A stretch of 64,000 nucleotides of DNA, taken from contig NZ_JADYWE010000002.1 in NCBI RefSeq assembly GCF_015864955.1, positions 252,326-316,325 of the forward strand. The letters are read 5' to 3'. The notes below the pieces were generated by a model, which worked only from the letters and a program-made list of their open reading frames with translations, was not told the origin of the DNA and did not search any database. The first letter of the stretch is position 1, and each line of letters opens with the position of its first letter. The DNA is from Salinibacterium sp. NK8237. Its GTDB lineage: Bacteria; Actinomycetota; Actinomycetes; Actinomycetales; Microbacteriaceae. This document shows positions 60,803 to 64,000 of this stretch, one piece after another. Position numbers and translations under genes: made by a program.

Positions 60803-61635
60803 AGTGCGGTCACAATCTGGGCGAGAAGGCTGCTGATTTGTACTTCAGCATCCTTGCCCGCCTGAATCACTTCTTCGTGGCTGAGGGGAGTGGACTGGAT
60901 GCCGGCAGCAAGGTTGGTGATGAGGGACATTCCTAAGATTTCCATGCCAGCCTGGCGCGCGGCAATCGCTTCGAGAGCCGTGGACATTCCGACGATGTCA
61001 CCGCCGATGGTCTTGGCCATCTGCACTTCGGCCGGGGTCTCATAGTGCGGGCCGCGGAACTGCGTGTACACACCCTCGTCGAGGCTCGGGTCGATCGATT
61101 TCGCGATCTCGCGCAGGCGCTTGCTGTAGAGATCGGTGAGGTCGATGAACGTCGCACCCTCAAGGGGGGAGTCGGCGGTGAGGTTGAGGTGGTCGCTGAT
61201 GAGCACCGGGGTGCCGGGCTTCCAGGTTTCTTTGATGCCACCGGCACCGTTGGTGAGGATCATGGTTGTCGCGCCAGTGGCGGCAGCGGTGCGCACGGAG
61301 TGAACAACGCGGCGTACGCCGTGGTTCTCGTAGTAGTGGGTGCGAGCACCGATCACGAGGGCGCGCTTGCCGCTTGGCAACAGGATTGATCGCAGGGTGC
61401 CGACGTGGCCTTCAAGGGCAGGCTTGGAGAAACCGGGGATGTCCGAGGCCGGAATCGTGGCGGTAGTTTCGCCGATCAGGTCGGCCGCTTTGCCCCACCC
61501 GCTTCCGAGCGTGAGGGCAATGTCGTGCTTCTCGACTCCGGTCGCGGCTGCGATTGCTGCAGCGGCGTCTTTCGCGACCGCGAACGGGTCTGCGGTGGGG
61601 TCGTCGAGGGGGTTTGTGAGGGGCGACTGTGACAT
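60799..61635 (-). CDS. punA: Purine nucleoside phosphorylase
   Basis: A 278-residue trimeric-type phosphorylase splitting inosine/guanosine with phosphate. Landmarks are TLGSGWGKAADLI, GARTHYYENHGV, LTNGAGGIKETWKPGTPVLISDH and EGVYTQFRGPHYETPAEVQM, with GMSTALEAIAARQAGMEILGMSLITN. ATG 61635 (MSQSPLT) is supported by TAGAGT 7 nt upstream; the longer frame to 61836 is Arg-rich and unlikely. Its product ribose-1-phosphate would feed the overlapping mutase. Confidence 0.95.
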   Translation of the reverse strand: MSQSPLTNPLDDPTADPFAVAKDAAAAIAAATGVEKHDIALTLGSGWGKAADLIGETTATIPASDIPGFSKPALEGHVGTLRSILLPSGKRALVIGARTHYYENHGVRRVVHSVRTAAATGATTMILTNGAGGIKETWKPGTPVLISDHLNLTADSPLEGATFIDLTDLYSKRLREIAKSIDPSLDEGVYTQFRGPHYETPAEVQMAKTIGGDIVGMSTALEAIAARQAGMEILGMSLITNLAAGIQSTPLSHEEVIQAGKDAEVQISSLLAQIVTAL

Positions 61636-61642
61636 GCGTTCA

Positions 61643-61648
61643 ACTCTA
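61643..61648 (-). promoter_or_regulatory. Probable -10 box of leaderless punA
   Basis: TAGAGT on the minus strand ends 7 nt before ATG 61635. Confidence 0.45.
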
Positions 61649-61799
61649 AACGCTGGGGACTGCGACTCACCGGTGCATCGAGCGCGAATGTGAGCAGGGC
61701 ACTGCGCGTGACGCGGGCGATTCGGTCCGCGCCGCGCACTAACTCCCACGTGGGAGGGTGTGGTTTGTCGCTGAGGCAGAACCGCGAGAGAATTGCTGC

Positions 61800-63239
61800 A
61801 TGGCCTATGAGTTCGAGCGCACCCAACGAATTGCAATACTCGGCGGTGGCCCTGGCGGCTACGAAGCAGCCCTTGCGGGAGCGCAACTGGGCGCGGAGGT
61901 GACCCTCGTTGAACGCGAAGGTGTTGGCGGCTCTGCCGTGCTCACCGATGTGGTGCCGTCGAAGACGCTGATCGCCACTGCTGAGGCAACCAACGCGATT
62001 CGGGATGCCGCAGAGCTGGGCGTGCAGTTCTACTCTCGCTCCGATTCCGGTCGTGCCGTTCGCCCCGAAATCACCGTGAACCTTGCCGCCGTCAACGCGC
62101 GTCTCATGCGCCTTGCCCAGCAACAGTCAGACGACATGAAGTCGCAACTCATCAAGGCCGGCGTGCGCATCATCCACGGTGAAGGCCGCCTCGATGGCCC
62201 CCAGCGACTTGTCGTCTCGACCGGCAAGGGCAAAGCGGGAACAGACTTCGATGAAGTGGATGCCGACACTGTTATTGTCTCGGTCGGTGCCCGCCCGCGC
62301 GTGCTCGATTCCGCAATGCCCGATGGCAAGCGCATCCTCACCTGGACGCAGCTTTACACTCTTACCGAAACCCCCAAACACCTCATCGTGGTCGGTTCTG
62401 GTGTCACCGGTGCCGAGTTTGCCTCGGCCTACACCGCGCTCGGCGCCAAAGTCACCCTGATTTCCTCGCGAGACCGCGTGCTGCCCGGGGAAGACGAAGA
62501 TGCCGCCCGCGTTATCGAAGACGTGTTCAAGCGCAACGGTATGACCGTGCTCTCCAAGTCGCGGGCCGAATCGGTCACCACCACCAAAGATGGCGTGATT
62601 GCGACGCTCAGCGACGGACGAACGGTCGAAGGCAGTCACTGCCTCATGGCCGTTGGTTCGCTGCCGAATACTGAAGGTCTTGGACTCGAAGAAGCTGGTG
62701 TGCAACTGACCGAGTCTGGTCACATCCGCGTCAACCGGGTTGCCCGCACCTCAATGCCGTCGATTTATGCGGCCGGTGACTGTTCAGACTTCTTCCCGCT
62801 CGCCTCGGTCGCTTCCATGCAGGGCCGCACCGCTGTATTCCACGCGATGGGCGACGGCGTGACTCCGATCGAACTGCGCAACGTGGCATCCAACATTTTC
62901 ACTCAGCCTGAGATCGCTACCGTCGGCTGGTCGCAAAAACAGATCGAAGATGGGCTCGTTCAGGGCACGATCTACAAATTGCCGCTCGCCTCAAACCCGC
63001 GCGCCAAAATGATGGGCATCAAAGACGGCTTCGTGAAGCTCTTTGCTCGCACCGGCTCGGGCACGGTGATCGGTGGCGTGATCGTTGCCCCCAACGCTTC
63101 CGAGCTCATCGTCTCGATCGCGCTCGCGGTAGAGCACCGTCTCACCGTCGACCAAATGGCTCGCGCGTTCTCCGTGTACCCGTCACTGACGGGCAGCATT
63201 ACGGATGCCGCTCGCGCGATGCACGTCGTCGACCAGTAA
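61800..63239 (+). CDS. LpdA-type NAD(P)H-quinone dehydrogenase-like flavoprotein
   Basis: A 479-residue flavoprotein of the pyridine nucleotide-disulfide oxidoreductase superfamily. FAD is bound by IAILGGGPGGYEAALAGAQLG and NAD by VVGSGVTGAEFASAYTALGA, with IYAAGDCS in the FAD domain and a C-terminal dimerisation domain. The redox Cys pair of lipoamide dehydrogenase is absent: the CLNVGC region reads AVLTDV. This is as in LpdA (Rv3303c), which is an NAD(P)H-quinone reductase. ATG 61800 is chosen to give the usual short N-terminus MAYEFERTQRIAIL. A weak GAGAAT box lies 6 nt before it. Confidence 0.88.
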   Translation: MAYEFERTQRIAILGGGPGGYEAALAGAQLGAEVTLVEREGVGGSAVLTDVVPSKTLIATAEATNAIRDAAELGVQFYSRSDSGRAVRPEITVNLAAVNARLMRLAQQQSDDMKSQLIKAGVRIIHGEGRLDGPQRLVVSTGKGKAGTDFDEVDADTVIVSVGARPRVLDSAMPDGKRILTWTQLYTLTETPKHLIVVGSGVTGAEFASAYTALGAKVTLISSRDRVLPGEDEDAARVIEDVFKRNGMTVLSKSRAESVTTTKDGVIATLSDGRTVEGSHCLMAVGSLPNTEGLGLEEAGVQLTESGHIRVNRVARTSMPSIYAAGDCSDFFPLASVASMQGRTAVFHAMGDGVTPIELRNVASNIFTQPEIATVGWSQKQIEDGLVQGTIYKLPLASNPRAKMMGIKDGFVKLFARTGSGTVIGGVIVAPNASELIVSIALAVEHRLTVDQMARAFSVYPSLTGSITDAARAMHVVDQ

Positions 63240-63248
63240 CAAGACGCC

Positions 63249-64000
63249 CTAAACGCCGATTTCTTTGTCGGATGCTGCGTCTTCTTTGAGTTCAAGAACG
63301 TGTTCGACGAGTTTCGTCGCGGTTTGTTCGTCGAGCACGAGGTCGGTGATGACGCCCGCCCGGAGCGCTGCAAGCAGCGGCACGACCTTGTTATCGCCCG
63401 CGACACCGCAGATGCGACGGGGGATAGAGCGCAGCTCCGCCGGGGTTGGGCCGGTTGCACGTGCGTTCATCGAGAGGTCTTGGTAGGTGCCGTCTTCTCG
63501 CAAGAAGATGGTGCAGACGTCGCCCACGATGCCTTCACGATCGAGCGTGGCGATGTCTTGGGGCTCGAGGTAGCCCGCGGAGTAGACATGACTGGGCACC
63601 TCGCCGGCGATGGCACCGATCGAGAAGAGCGCGATGTCGGCACGCCGCTGGTAGTCGAGCACGCGCACGATCGACCTCTCCGACCACATGGCGTTGCGAG
63701 TTTCTGCATAATCGAAGAAGGCGGGCACGGGGAAAAGGTGCACTTGGGCGTCGAAAGCGTCGCCGAAGCTGGCAATGAGGTTGCCCGCATATTCGACCCC
63801 TGAGGTGCGAACATTGGCGGCACCGTTGAGCTGCACTACCGCGCTTCCGCGAGTGGGCTTCTTGCCCAGGTACTTGGAGATTGCGGCCAAAGTTGTGCCC
63901 CAGGCGACCCCCATAATCATGTCGGAGTCGAACCAACTGGTGACTATTCTGGCGGTGGAGCGGGCGACCTGATCGAGCCGTTCCGCCTCATCCGCGAGGT
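63249..64000 (-). CDS. SorC/DeoR-family sugar-binding transcriptional regulator (5' partial)
   Basis: The frame is open through the window edge (residues ...VARSTARIVTSWFDSD precede MIMGVAWGTT), so the N-terminal HTH lies outside. The visible ~250 residues are the sugar-phosphate-binding domain of the SorC/CggR type: MGVAWGTTLAAIS, QLNGAANVRTSGVEYAGNL, ALFSIGAIAGEVPSH and ICGVAGDNKVVPLLAALRAGVITDLVLDE. Ligands of this family include sugar phosphates, including deoxyribose-5-phosphate. That would suit control of the nucleoside genes next door. It converges with lpdA. Confidence 0.9.
   Translation of the reverse strand, partial: LADEAERLDQVARSTARIVTSWFDSDMIMGVAWGTTLAAISKYLGKKPTRGSAVVQLNGAANVRTSGVEYAGNLIASFGDAFDAQVHLFPVPAFFDYAETRNAMWSERSIVRVLDYQRRADIALFSIGAIAGEVPSHVYSAGYLEPQDIATLDREGIVGDVCTIFLREDGTYQDLSMNARATGPTPAELRSIPRRICGVAGDNKVVPLLAALRAGVITDLVLDEQTATKLVEHVLELKEDAASDKEIGV

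Overview
The window is a 64 kb chromosomal segment of a GC-rich actinobacterium, most likely a member of the Microbacteriaceae. The evidence is the high GC of most genes, a topoisomerase I with a lysine/alanine tail and no zinc fingers, a Rv3654c-type Tad cluster beside topA and holB, an actinobacterial sdhCDAB operon, and many leaderless genes (a TANNNT hexamer 6-7 nt before the start codon). From 39 kb on, the order sdhBADC, cdd, deoA, add, pmm, punA, lpdA recalls the Mycobacterium tuberculosis Rv3303c-Rv3319 neighbourhood, with insertions. The genus cannot be named from sequence alone.

Region 1 (1-12.3 kb): a kinase-like/LuxR regulator (5' end outside the window), a compact Tad/Flp-type secretion cluster (tadA, one two-module T2SF membrane protein, three small pilin or TadE-like proteins), then topA, tmk, holB, two paralogous lipoprotein peptidase-like hydrolases and tRNA-Thr(CGT). 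Region 2 (12.3-18.2 kb): an acyltransferase, then an AT-richer accessory block holding a 2TM protein, a large AAA/STAND-like ATPase with C-terminal TPR-like repeats, and a convergent 2TM pentapeptide-type protein. A secreted CAP-like protein follows. Region 3 (18.2-26 kb): a PBP4-type protein with degenerate catalytic motifs, pncA, an rRNA/tRNA methyltransferase, an ABC exporter, two DUF202 membrane proteins, a lipoprotein and a small hydrolase.

Region 4 (26-36.6 kb): the riboflavin operon ribD-ribE-ribBA-ribH on the minus strand behind an FMN riboswitch, a HAD phosphatase, two tandem GNAT acetyltransferases, trpS, xth, a YihY-family membrane protein and ptsI. Region 5 (37.2-45.5 kb): an ECF sigma factor fused to a zinc-binding anti-sigma motif, a membrane segment and an extracytoplasmic tail; the sdhCDAB operon; a MerR regulator with its own operator; an alpha-mannosyltransferase and a GDP-mannose pyrophosphorylase.

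Region 6 (45.6-64 kb) is a nucleoside uptake and salvage district: a BMP-type nucleoside ABC importer, cdd, deoA, an MFS exporter, a nucleoside hydrolase divergent from an unusual S-adenosylhomocysteine-hydrolase-like gene, an IclR regulator, adenosine deaminase, orphan PTS EIIA and EIIB, a phosphohexo/pentomutase overlapping purine nucleoside phosphorylase, an LpdA-type flavoprotein and the 3' part of a SorC-type regulator. Together these would import nucleosides, deaminate them, cleave the glycosidic bond and send pentose phosphate to central metabolism.

The best candidates for something undescribed are the divergent iunH / SAHH-like operon with a perfect palindrome lying between two leaderless promoters, the AT-rich ATPase block, the sigma/anti-sigma fusion and the degenerate PBP4.
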